Shown here: positions 6,160 to 14,029 of the stretch, piece after piece
Layout: each line of letters opens with the position of its first letter
Position numbering within the stretch: the stretch's first letter is position 1
DNA from: Actinomycetota bacterium
GTDB taxonomy: Bacteria > Actinomycetota > Geothermincolia > Fen-727 > Anoxymicrobiaceae
Assembly: GCA_003154635.1 (NCBI GenBank)
Contig: PMDX01000166.1
Span: 5,896 to 20,417 of the forward strand
Direction: 5' to 3'
Length of the DNA: 14,522 nucleotides
Notes under the pieces: model-generated
Database searches by the model: none
What the model saw: only the letters and a program-made list of their open reading frames with translations
Told to the model about the DNA's origin: nothing
Translations under genes and position numbers: made by a program

Positions 6160-7961
6160 TGGCGGCGGTGCGGCCGGTAAGCCTCATCGTCCTGTCCTGG
6201 AACGGCCTGGACGTTACGCGCACGTGCGTCATGTCCGTGCTCGAGAAGACGACCCACCCGGATTTCAGAGTCGTCGCTGTCGACAACGCCAGCACCGATG
6301 GCACGCGCGAGTTCCTCCGCTCCGTCGAGGGTATCACCGTGATCGAGAACGAAGAGAACCTCGGTTTCGTCAAGGGCAATAACGCCGGGATCCGCGCGAC
6401 CGACACCGACGTGGTGTTGCTCAACAACGACACCGAGATGATCCAGGGCGACTGGCTCGAGCGCATGCAGGCGGTAGCGTACTCAGCCCGGGATATCGGC
6501 GTCGTCGGTTGCCGTCTCGTCAACGCGGAGGGCAATCTCGTGCATGCCGGCACGTACATGCCGGTTCCGAGCTACTGGGGCCAGGAGTACCCGGGGGACG
6601 AGAAGGACATCGGCCAGTACACCACTGACGCCGAGGCGGAGGCGGTCATATTCGCCTGCGCATACATAAAGCGCGAGGTCCTCGACAAGGTCGGCGCGCT
6701 CGATGAAGATTATTTCTCCTACTTCGAGGACACCGACTACTGCATGAAGGCGCGTGCCGCCGGCTACCGCGTCTTCAGGTGCGGGAGCGCTACGGTAAAA
6801 CACCTCGAGAACGCGTCGACCGACCTGAACCGCATGGACTTTTCCGGAACGTTCCGGCGCTCGCGGGAGACGTTCCTGGGCAAGTGGAAGGACGCGGTTG
6901 ACGCAAGATACACTCGCAAGCTGACGTGGCACTCCTTCATCTCGGGCGACGACGAATACGCACGGGTCAGCGCGAAGCTGCTCTGGGCGCTCGACCGCGC
7001 CGGCGTCGACGTAAACCTCGGTTTTCTCGAAGGCGCGGAGCGTGCCGAGCTCGCCGATTTCAGGATAAACGATATGAAGAACAGGGGACGCGACCGTGAC
7101 CGCCCGCAGATCCTCTTCGGGCCGCCGGATATGCTCTCTCGCGCGGACGGCTCGTACAACATCGGTTACGTCTTCACCCCATACGACCGCTTCAAGCCCG
7201 AGTGGGTGAAAGAGCTGAACAGGCTTGACGAAATCTGGGTGCCGGACGAGTTCCAGCGCCAGGCCGCGATCGCATCCGGCTTGAAAAAGGACGTTCGCGT
7301 CGTCGAGTTCGGTGTCGACCCCGACTACTTGAACCCCGGCATCATGGGGCATTCGCTCGAGGGCAGGTTCGTGTTCCTGGCCCCGGTCACGTGGGGCCCC
7401 GGCGAGGCCTGGCAGACCCTTCTGCGCGCGTTCACCGACGAGTTCTCACAGGAGGAAAAGGTCGTCCTGGTGATGAACGTCACGTCGCCCGCACCCGGGG
7501 CTGAAGTTGAAGAAGCCGTCGAGGCCATGGGATTGCCGTTCGACCGCGCTCCTGTTGTGTTCGTCATGGACCAGGACATACCGCATTACCAGGACGGCTG
7601 CCTCTACAGGTCCGCGGATTGTCTCGTGCTCGTGGGGCGCCGGGCGGGACCCGGCCTCGAGATGCTCGAGGCGCTGGCCTGCGGCGTTCCGGTCATCGCG
7701 GGGGAATGGGGCTCGCACTCGCAGCTGATAGACGGAGTCGCCGCATCGGCCGTCGAGACCGCTCTCGTGCCGTCGCCCGAGCAGGGTTGTGGATGGTCCG
7801 ACCCATCCTACGTCAAGCTGCGCGAGGCGCTCCGCGGCGCGCGCGACCGGGCCGGGGCCTCTCGCGAAAAGGCGCTCGAGCTTTCCGCGCGCCTGCGCAC
7901 CGAACGCTCCTGGGACCATATCGCGGCAAAGATGATCGAGAGGCTGGATGATATCCGATAA
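6159..7961 (+). CDS. Two-domain glycosyltransferase: GT2 (rhamnosyltransferase-like) fused to a GT4-like domain
   Basis: A 600-residue fusion. Residues 1-250 are a GT2 domain of the rhamnosyltransferase-like group: VSLIVLSWNG (7-16), VDNASTDGT (41-49), ENLGFVKGNNAGI (66-78), the NND metal-site variant (89-91), and FEDTDYC (189-195) holding the catalytic-base region. Residues about 252-600 are GT-B-like: GPPDML, NIGYVFTPYDRFKPEW, LDEIWVPDEFQRQAAIASG (356-374), VVEFGVDPDYLNP (381-393) and LEMLEALACGVPVIAGEWGS (500-519). In that last region the first Glu of E-x7-E is Ala (A496; E504 is kept), so the second domain may be altered or non-catalytic. Start is GTG 6159, sharing one base with the upstream TAG; GTG 6168 is an alternative. 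The gene overlaps the next by 14 bp. It would add two sugars in sequence if both halves are active. Confidence 0.9.
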   Translation: MAAVRPVSLIVLSWNGLDVTRTCVMSVLEKTTHPDFRVVAVDNASTDGTREFLRSVEGITVIENEENLGFVKGNNAGIRATDTDVVLLNNDTEMIQGDWLERMQAVAYSARDIGVVGCRLVNAEGNLVHAGTYMPVPSYWGQEYPGDEKDIGQYTTDAEAEAVIFACAYIKREVLDKVGALDEDYFSYFEDTDYCMKARAAGYRVFRCGSATVKHLENASTDLNRMDFSGTFRRSRETFLGKWKDAVDARYTRKLTWHSFISGDDEYARVSAKLLWALDRAGVDVNLGFLEGAERAELADFRINDMKNRGRDRDRPQILFGPPDMLSRADGSYNIGYVFTPYDRFKPEWVKELNRLDEIWVPDEFQRQAAIASGLKKDVRVVEFGVDPDYLNPGIMGHSLEGRFVFLAPVTWGPGEAWQTLLRAFTDEFSQEEKVVLVMNVTSPAPGAEVEEAVEAMGLPFDRAPVVFVMDQDIPHYQDGCLYRSADCLVLVGRRAGPGLEMLEALACGVPVIAGEWGSHSQLIDGVAASAVETALVPSPEQGCGWSDPSYVKLREALRGARDRAGASREKALELSARLRTERSWDHIAAKMIERLDDIR

Positions 7962-9765
7962 CACGCCGGCCGGCGCCTCTGTCAGGGAAACGGAAGACAA
8001 AGCGGGCCGGCGAGCGAGCCGTCAAGGCGCCATCAAGGCGCGCTCCAGGGATTTTGCGCGTGACCACTGGCCGTTACTGATCGTCTTCGCGATCATGGCC
8101 GTGGCTTTCGCAGTGAGGCTTTATTACCTCGGCAAACATACCGAGTACACGGCCGACAGCTATTATTTCCTGATACTCGCCAGGTCGATACGGGATACCT
8201 TCACTTACACGGTGAGGGGGATAACCCATACCAAGTACCTGCCCGGGTACCCCATCGCGATATGGCTCGGGAGCTATATCTTCGGGGGGTTCGCTCGCTC
8301 CGCAAACCTCATAGCCGTGCTCGGCGGGACTTTCACCGTGCTGGCGACGTACGGCATCGGCAGGGAGATATTCAACAAGTGGGTTGGACTCGTAGCGGCG
8401 CTCCTTGTCGCGTTCCAGCCTACATTCCTCAAGTGGACCGTGCTTCCCATGACCGAAGGCCTATTCACGTTCCTGTTCGCCGGTGGTGTCTACATGCTCA
8501 TAACCGGGTGCAAGAAAGCTTCGCCCGCCCGCCGCACGCTCGGCGCGATATCGGGCGGCCTGTGCTTCCTTGTGCGATGGGAGGGCATACTCTTCCTCCC
8601 TCTCATGGTTCTGATCGTCCTTCTGTATTACAAAGGCTCGAAGCTGCGGGCATGGGAGCCTTTCGTGATGCTTTCGGTGTTCGCCGGGCCCATGGCGATC
8701 TACGTTACGAGGAACCTCATCGTCACCGGCAAGATCAGCTCCTACGTCGGAGAGTACAGGGAGTACAGTACGGACATCAGCTACCAGGTGTTCAAGCACA
8801 GGTTCAAGGTGTATGCGTGGAACGGTTTTTCGGACGCGCTTTTCGCGGTCTTCTTCTATCTCGGCATGGCGTGGTGCCTGCTACGCCGCAAGTGGAAGGA
8901 GTTCCTCGTACTCGGTGGGTGGTTCGCGCTGTTCGTCGCGATGCACATGATCTGGTACTACGCATACGAGCGTTTCATGGCCCCGGCGATGCCCGTGGTC
9001 GGCATAGCCATAGGTTTCCTCCTCGTCGACCTTGCGATGCTGACTGCGACCCGTTTCAAAGGTGCTGAGTGGCTCTTCAGCAGGTCGGAGGCGGGCAAGC
9101 CTCACGCCCGGGCCGACGTTACCGGGCCGGATGCCGGGACGCCGAGGGACCATGCACCTGGAGCAGGCAGCGAGACTGCCGGCCCCGATAGCTCGACTGG
9201 TCCGGAGGGTCCTCGTAGAACCTCCCGCGAGAGAAAAGGACTTTCCAGGCCGCTGGTCCAGGTCGCCCAGGTTACGGTCTACTGCGTTCTCGCGATCGTC
9301 CTCGCCGCGCTCGTGTGGCACGGCACCGCCCGCGCGGCTAACGTGATCACGCAGGATTACAGGGCTTTTGCCGACGACCACGGAGGAAGGGGCATGGAGC
9401 AGGCCGCCGACTGGCTAAACACTCACGCTCCCGGCCAACTTGTAGCGGCCGACGCCGGACCTTACTTCGACTGGTTATACTACCCTGGTGACGTCCTCTA
9501 CATGAGGCCGGTGCCGTGGGACCTCCCGGTCGAAGAGGCCGACATCACCTACGTGGACGCGCCCGGTCAGCTCTACCTGAGGGGTGTCCGCTACCTCGTT
9601 ATCGGGCAGACGGAGAAAGGTGTCGACGACGAGCTCGCGATATTCGGCATCGTCGGTCCCGTGCGAAAACAGGTCCGCCAGGTGGCGACCTGGGTAAACC
9701 GTTACGACTTTCCCACGCCTCATGACCTGACGACCACTATATTCGAGGTCTTACCACCGGGTTGA
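7948..9765 (+). CDS. Polytopic membrane glycosyltransferase, GT39/ArnT-like (GT-C fold)
   Basis: A 605-residue membrane protein. The first membrane helix lies near residues 42-61. A first extracytoplasmic loop holds an acidic residue (D70 in TADSYYF) in the position of the catalytic Asp of protein-mannosyltransferase/ArnT enzymes, followed by KYLPGYP (96-102). About ten further hydrophobic segments reach residue 365, with a last one at about 436-457. Such enzymes move a sugar from a polyprenyl-phosphate donor to a lipid, glycan or protein outside the cytoplasm. An unusual Pro/Gly/Asp/Thr-rich hydrophilic linker (380-431) separates the last two membrane segments, and a globular C-terminal domain (about 465-605) follows. 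The ATG at 7948 lies inside the previous gene's end, with GAGAGG 4 nt upstream. The family call rests on topology and the loop motif; the substrate is unknown. Confidence 0.8.
   Translation: MISDNTPAGASVRETEDKAGRRASRQGAIKARSRDFARDHWPLLIVFAIMAVAFAVRLYYLGKHTEYTADSYYFLILARSIRDTFTYTVRGITHTKYLPGYPIAIWLGSYIFGGFARSANLIAVLGGTFTVLATYGIGREIFNKWVGLVAALLVAFQPTFLKWTVLPMTEGLFTFLFAGGVYMLITGCKKASPARRTLGAISGGLCFLVRWEGILFLPLMVLIVLLYYKGSKLRAWEPFVMLSVFAGPMAIYVTRNLIVTGKISSYVGEYREYSTDISYQVFKHRFKVYAWNGFSDALFAVFFYLGMAWCLLRRKWKEFLVLGGWFALFVAMHMIWYYAYERFMAPAMPVVGIAIGFLLVDLAMLTATRFKGAEWLFSRSEAGKPHARADVTGPDAGTPRDHAPGAGSETAGPDSSTGPEGPRRTSRERKGLSRPLVQVAQVTVYCVLAIVLAALVWHGTARAANVITQDYRAFADDHGGRGMEQAADWLNTHAPGQLVAADAGPYFDWLYYPGDVLYMRPVPWDLPVEEADITYVDAPGQLYLRGVRYLVIGQTEKGVDDELAIFGIVGPVRKQVRQVATWVNRYDFPTPHDLTTTIFEVLPPG
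9085..9240 (+). other. Low-complexity linker coding region within the GT39-like gene
   Basis: These codons encode residues 380-431, rich in Gly, Pro, Asp, Thr and Arg and without hydrophobic residues. The stretch interrupts two membrane segments and looks disordered; membrane-topology logic places it on the cytoplasmic side. Confidence 0.6.
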
Positions 9766-9781
9766 ACGAAAAATATTGTGA

Positions 9782-9803
9782 CCGGGCCTTTAACCGGGCC
9801 CGG
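9782..9803. repeat. GC-rich hairpin in the 114-bp gap between membrane-protein genes
   Basis: CCGGGCC (9782-9788) pairs with GGCCCGG (9797-9803) across an 8-base loop. ACCGGGCC also occurs as a direct repeat at 9781 and 9793. No T-run follows on the plus strand (GGTCTGAAAATAG), so a Rho-independent terminator is not supported. It may be a processing or attenuation structure, or chance. No clear promoter is visible in the gap. Confidence 0.35.
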
Positions 9804-9844
9804 GGTCTGAAAATAGTCAAATCGAGATCGGGTAATTGACGGCG

Positions 9845-9872
9845 TTCTCGCTTGCGCGAACGGGAACGAGAG
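9845..9872 (+). promoter_or_regulatory. Possible stem sequestering the Shine-Dalgarno of the DUF2079-like gene
   Basis: TTCTCG (9845-9850) can pair with CGAGAG (9867-9872), five Watson-Crick pairs plus one U-G. This covers most of the GAGAGG ribosome site before the ATG at 9880. The 16-base loop makes the stem weak, so regulation is speculative. Confidence 0.2.
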
Positions 9873-9879
9873 GTGGCAC

Positions 9880-11562
9880 ATGGTGGAAGAAAGCGAGAAC
9901 CAGGACCTGGAGAGCGGGCCGGCCGTGGAACCCGAGCCCGGGGTGAGCGAGCCGACCTCCGGGGGGCCGGAAGTCAAGGTGCGAGGCGCCGAGTCGCAAC
10001 CAGGGAAACCGGGAGCGGAAAGTCCGCCAAAGAAGTGGGACCGCGGCCTCATAGTCGTTTTCATAATAATCGCGGCCTACTGTGCGCTGTTCATAACGCT
10101 CACACTTCTCAGGTACGCGAATTTCAGGGCGTCAAACCTGGACACGGCAATATTCAGCCAGGTCATCTGGCTCATGTCGCGGTTCAAAGCGCCTTTCAGC
10201 ACCATCCGGGGTACAAACCTCTACGGCGACCACTTCGCGCCGATCCTGGTGCTCCTCGTTCCCCTCTACTGGATAAAGGGCAACGTACCGGCTCTTCTTA
10301 CCGTGCAGACCATCGTCATCTCGCTCGGCGCGGTGCCGCTCTACCTGCTGGCCCGCGACAAGCTGAGCAGCCGGCCGGTGGCCGTCGCCGTCTCCGCGGC
10401 GTTTCTCATCTACCCCGCGACGCAGTTCCTGAACCTGTTCGACTTCCACCCTGAAGCCGTCGGGTTGACGTGCCTGTTGTTTGCCTTTCTTGCCATTGAC
10501 CGCAAGAAGTTCGGGTGGTTCTACGCGATGTGCTTCCTCGCCGCCATGTGCAAGGAGGACATGGTCCTCGCGGTGCTGGTGCTTGGAATACTGGTCTACT
10601 TCCTGTACGACAAGAGGGCAGGCAAGATAGTAGCGTTCAGCTCGGTATTGTATTTCGTAGTGGTGGTCCTCTTCGTCCTTCCGGCGTTCGCACCGGCCGG
10701 CTATCAGTACTCGAGCCGGCTCGGCCAGTTCGGCAAATCGCCGACCGAGGCCCTGAAAAACATGATCATCCACCCGCGCCACACGATAGAAGTGCTTGCG
10801 ACTCGGACAAACCTGCGCTACATACTCGACCTTCTCCTGCCGGTCGCGTTCCTTTCGGTACTGGCACCGGTGTATCTGCTACCGGCTTTGCCGGCGTTCG
10901 CAATAAACATAATCAGCGATTTCGGCCCGCAGCACACGATCGGTTTCCAGTACACCGCCGCCATAATCCCGTTCGTCTTCATCGCCGCCATCTTCGGCTT
11001 GAGGAGAATAAAGAAGTGGCTCGAGGGTGGATTCCGGGCGAAGTTGGCGCTCGGAGCTGTGGCCTGGATAATGCTGTTATGCGTGCTGGGGGCGAATATC
11101 TATTACGGGCCCAGCCCGGTTTCCGGGGGGTGGCGGTCTTCCGCGTACACTTCCGACGCCCACATCGACGCCATCAGGAAGGGGCTCGCGCTTATCCCGG
11201 ATAATGCATCCGTATCGGGACAGGTGTTCCTTCTCGCTCACCAGTCGGAGCGCGAGAAGCTGTACATGTTCCCCGAGCCGTACGTGGATCTCGTAGACCT
11301 GCGGTACTTCAACTCGATCGGAGATGGGGTCAAGACAGTCTTCCCCAACACATACAAGCGGCACCTCAAAGGTAAGGACCACCGCCTGACGCCTGTTCCC
11401 GAGGTAAAGTACGTGGCCCTGGACAGGTCCACCTCGGTGCTTCCGCTGCCGGAGGACGCGCTTCAGTATAAGAAGCTGATACTGCGCTTGATGGCGAACG
11501 GCTATAAGCCGATCTATGCGAAGAGCGGTGTCCTGATCCTCGAGAAGAGCTCGAGCCCGTGA
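9880..11562 (+). CDS. DUF2079-family polytopic membrane protein (GT-C-like)
   Basis: A 560-residue membrane protein of the DUF2079 family (YfhO/GT-C relatives of unproven activity). Recognisable pieces are SNLDTAIFSQVIWLMSRF (85-102) with D88, the GTNLYGDHFAP loop (111-121), VPLYWIKGNVPALLTVQT (127-144), the FDFHPEA signature (188-193, last base of the motif at A193) and the KED motif (225-227). About nine or ten membrane segments run to residue 420. A soluble extracytoplasmic C-terminal domain (about 425-560) follows. Residues 1-52 form a hydrophilic Glu/Pro/Gly/Ser-rich cytoplasmic tail before the first membrane helix, longer than usual. ATG 9880 is preceded by GAGAGG with about 6 nt spacing. 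The gap before it is the largest in the rightward run, so it may have separate control. A lipid-linked sugar transferase is the best guess. Confidence 0.85.
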   Translation: MVEESENQDLESGPAVEPEPGVSEPTSGGPEVKVRGAESQPGKPGAESPPKKWDRGLIVVFIIIAAYCALFITLTLLRYANFRASNLDTAIFSQVIWLMSRFKAPFSTIRGTNLYGDHFAPILVLLVPLYWIKGNVPALLTVQTIVISLGAVPLYLLARDKLSSRPVAVAVSAAFLIYPATQFLNLFDFHPEAVGLTCLLFAFLAIDRKKFGWFYAMCFLAAMCKEDMVLAVLVLGILVYFLYDKRAGKIVAFSSVLYFVVVVLFVLPAFAPAGYQYSSRLGQFGKSPTEALKNMIIHPRHTIEVLATRTNLRYILDLLLPVAFLSVLAPVYLLPALPAFAINIISDFGPQHTIGFQYTAAIIPFVFIAAIFGLRRIKKWLEGGFRAKLALGAVAWIMLLCVLGANIYYGPSPVSGGWRSSAYTSDAHIDAIRKGLALIPDNASVSGQVFLLAHQSEREKLYMFPEPYVDLVDLRYFNSIGDGVKTVFPNTYKRHLKGKDHRLTPVPEVKYVALDRSTSVLPLPEDALQYKKLILRLMANGYKPIYAKSGVLILEKSSSP

Positions 11563-11581
11563 GCCCGGCGCGTTGAGTACG

Positions 11582-14029
11582 ATGACGCTGCGAGAGCGCT
11601 GGAACCGGACAGACTGGTTGCTGATAGGAGGACTGCTCGTCCTGGTGGTCCTGATATTCTGGCGATTCCTCTTCAACCGCAACTGGTCGTTCGGCGTCGA
11701 GCTCGATTTCCTCAGGCAGTTCTACCCCGCCAGGTTCTACGAGGTCAAGTCATTATCCGGGGGCACGTTCCCGCTATGGAGCCCCTACATCCTTTCCGGC
11801 CAGCCGTTCTACGCCTCGTATCAGACGGCAATGCTGTACCCGTTCAATATCCTTCTCGTCGGTATCTACGGCGCCATGGGCGCCGACTGGTCGCTGAAGG
11901 CACAGTGTGTTTTCGTGGTCTTTCACTTCTATCTCGCCGGGTTGTTCACCTACATCCTGGCCCGAGATCTCAAGGTGGGCCGCGCCGGTGCCTCGGTCGC
12001 CGCTGTCACGTTCATGCTCTGCGGCTTCATGACAGCGCATGCCGGGCACCTGAACCAGATGAGCGCCGCCGCATGGATGCCTTTGATCTTCTTCCTCTTC
12101 AACCGCTCCCTGACGCGAAGGAGACTCTCGTACGCCGTTGCGGCCGGGGCCGCCATGGGCATAGCCCTGCTCGCGGGGCACCTGCAGTCCATCTTCTATC
12201 TCTGCGTGATCATCCTGGGGCTCGCGATCTTCTATGTCTGGAGGCATTACCGGGGCGACGAGACCCAGGGCGCCGCGTTCAGCATCGCGGCGCTTGCCCT
12301 GACGGTGGGAATCGCGGCCGGGCTCGCGGCGGTGCAGATAGTCCCGCTGTACGAGCTCATAGGGATGTCCACCCGCACAAAGATACCGTACAGCCTCGCC
12401 GTGACCGCCAGCCTCCCGCGCTGGCAGACCGTCAACCTCATCTTTCCCCACTTCTTCGGCTCGTCGCCAGAGAACTACGTCGGAGGGTGGGCGATGTGGG
12501 AGACGTACGGGTACTCCGGGATAGTCGGCGGAGCGCTGGGAATTGTCGCGCTGCTGAAGAAGCCCAGGGGATTCGCCGTCTTCCTATGGATCGTACTGAT
12601 ATCGGCTCTTGTCCTGGCGATAGGACCGGGCGCCTATGTCTGGACAGTGCTGTTCAAGCTTGGGATCTTCGTCAACCGGTTCCGCGACCCCGCCCGGGTC
12701 CTTGTCGTCTTCGGGTTCGCCTCGGCGCTGCTTGCCGGCCTGGGTGCCGATTACCTGGTGGAAAACGTTCGCGACCGGATCGATGAAGGCCGCGACAGGT
12801 ACCGCGCCGCGCTACGCCTCGCCTGCATAGTGACCGGCGCTGTGGTCGTCCTGGCCGCGGGGCTGACCGCATACGTGCTCACGCGGGGCCCGCGGCCCAA
12901 AGGCTCGAACGGCACCGCGCTCCTTTCCATGATCACGCCGGTGATATTGATACTCGTGTTCCTCGCGCTACTATTCATATCCAGGCACTCGGAGCGCGGC
13001 AGGCTGCTGCTCTCGGTCGGCCTCGTCGTCCTCGTGCTCGCGGATCTCGTTGCGCTCAACACGCTGTGGATAGCGGTCGAGATAAACCCCAACGACCCCC
13101 TTGGAGACAGGGCGGCGTCAAGATACATCGCCGCGCAGCCCGGCACGTTCAGGGTGGAGACGGACGCGAACACGATGTACAAGGCCTACGACGACGGCGC
13201 CTTATACGGTCTCGACAAGACGGCGGGCGACGACTCCCTGGTGCTGGAGGATTTCTTCGATTACAGGGATCTGATAGTGCCCCAGCAGGGTCCGGGCGTA
13301 CAGGTCGGGCTGTTCTACGAAGGGGGGTTGAGGAGCGAGCTGCTCGACGTGGAGAACGACACGTACTTCCTGACCCGGAAACCCATAAACCCGATCCTCT
13401 CACATGACAAGTTCGAGCTGAAGGGAGAATTCGACGGCGTTTATGTCTACAAGAACAAGACGGCGATGCCCCGGGCATGGATGAGCGACGCGTACGCCTT
13501 CCTCAACAACGAAGACGTGCTCGCCCACATGAAAGAGATGGGTCCACTGGCAAAAGGTCTGCGCGAGACCGCGCTGGTCGTGTATCCGCAGGCATTGGCT
13601 CTCCTTCGGACAAACGGCGCGAACACCACCGCGCGCGCTTTTATTCCCGCTACCAAAGGGAACGTATCGGTCGAGGAGCGAAGCGCTCACACGCTCAAAC
13701 TCGCCACCGACCCAACATGCAAGGGACTTTTAGTCGTCTCGGAGGTATACTATCCCGGCTGGGATGTCTACGTGGACGGGAAGAAGAAGGATATACTCAA
13801 GACCGACCTGATGCTCAGGGGAGTCATGCTGGACGGCGGACAGAAGACCGTCGAGTTCAGGTTCCACCCGTCAAGTCTGCGCGCGGGCGCGTTGGCCTCC
13901 ATGGTTACGCTGGCGTTGCTGGCCGTGTATTTCGCTGTCCTGCTCGCGATGAGGTTGGTTAGAAAGAAGAAGGCTCGAATTGAAGCTGTCCGTGATAGTG
14001 CCGGTCCACAACGAGGAATCAACGATTGA
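11582..14029 (+). CDS. YfhO-family membrane protein (putative GT-C glycosyltransferase)
   Basis: An 815-residue polytopic membrane protein of the bacterial YfhO family. The first periplasmic loop has D42 with FLRQFYPARF (43-52), then FPLWSPYILSGQPF (63-76) and YQTAMLYPFN (80-89). This is the standard YfhO sequence for lipid-donor GT-C enzymes. A dozen or so hydrophobic segments run to about residue 500. A large extracytoplasmic domain follows, ending in the YfhO C-terminal beta motif EVYYPGWDVYVDG (721-733). One last membrane helix (about 765-785) and a basic tail close the protein. B. subtilis YfhO is linked to glycosylation of lipoteichoic acid. Start: ATG 11582 is chosen over the in-frame TTG 11573 (3 residues longer); neither has a strong ribosome site. 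The gene begins 19 bp after the DUF2079-like gene and its end overlaps the next gene by 50 bp. Confidence 0.9.
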   Translation: MTLRERWNRTDWLLIGGLLVLVVLIFWRFLFNRNWSFGVELDFLRQFYPARFYEVKSLSGGTFPLWSPYILSGQPFYASYQTAMLYPFNILLVGIYGAMGADWSLKAQCVFVVFHFYLAGLFTYILARDLKVGRAGASVAAVTFMLCGFMTAHAGHLNQMSAAAWMPLIFFLFNRSLTRRRLSYAVAAGAAMGIALLAGHLQSIFYLCVIILGLAIFYVWRHYRGDETQGAAFSIAALALTVGIAAGLAAVQIVPLYELIGMSTRTKIPYSLAVTASLPRWQTVNLIFPHFFGSSPENYVGGWAMWETYGYSGIVGGALGIVALLKKPRGFAVFLWIVLISALVLAIGPGAYVWTVLFKLGIFVNRFRDPARVLVVFGFASALLAGLGADYLVENVRDRIDEGRDRYRAALRLACIVTGAVVVLAAGLTAYVLTRGPRPKGSNGTALLSMITPVILILVFLALLFISRHSERGRLLLSVGLVVLVLADLVALNTLWIAVEINPNDPLGDRAASRYIAAQPGTFRVETDANTMYKAYDDGALYGLDKTAGDDSLVLEDFFDYRDLIVPQQGPGVQVGLFYEGGLRSELLDVENDTYFLTRKPINPILSHDKFELKGEFDGVYVYKNKTAMPRAWMSDAYAFLNNEDVLAHMKEMGPLAKGLRETALVVYPQALALLRTNGANTTARAFIPATKGNVSVEERSAHTLKLATDPTCKGLLVVSEVYYPGWDVYVDGKKKDILKTDLMLRGVMLDGGQKTVEFRFHPSSLRAGALASMVTLALLAVYFAVLLAMRLVRKKKARIEAVRDSAGPQRGIND
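13969..13973 (+). promoter_or_regulatory. Ribosome binding site for the TTG-started GT2 gene
   Basis: GAAGG stands 6 nt before the TTG at 13980, inside the end of the YfhO-like gene. The encoded protein then begins MKLSVIVPVHNEE, exactly where GT2 enzymes usually start. Confidence 0.6.

Noticed and set aside
6483..7352. 289-residue open frame on the minus strand
   Set aside because: It is antisense to the GT2-GT4 gene, has no recognisable motif and reflects GC-rich third positions.
8262..9068. 268-residue plus-strand open frame
   Set aside because: Out-of-phase reading within the GT39-like gene; Arg/His-rich and without motifs.
9782..9815. Rho-independent terminator after the GT39-like gene
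   Set aside because: The GC stem is present but no T-run follows on either strand, and the genes continue in the same direction.
11776..12786. 336-residue plus-strand open frame
   Set aside because: It is a frame-shifted reading of the YfhO-like gene, Arg/Pro-rich with no membrane segments, while the main frame carries the full YfhO motifs.
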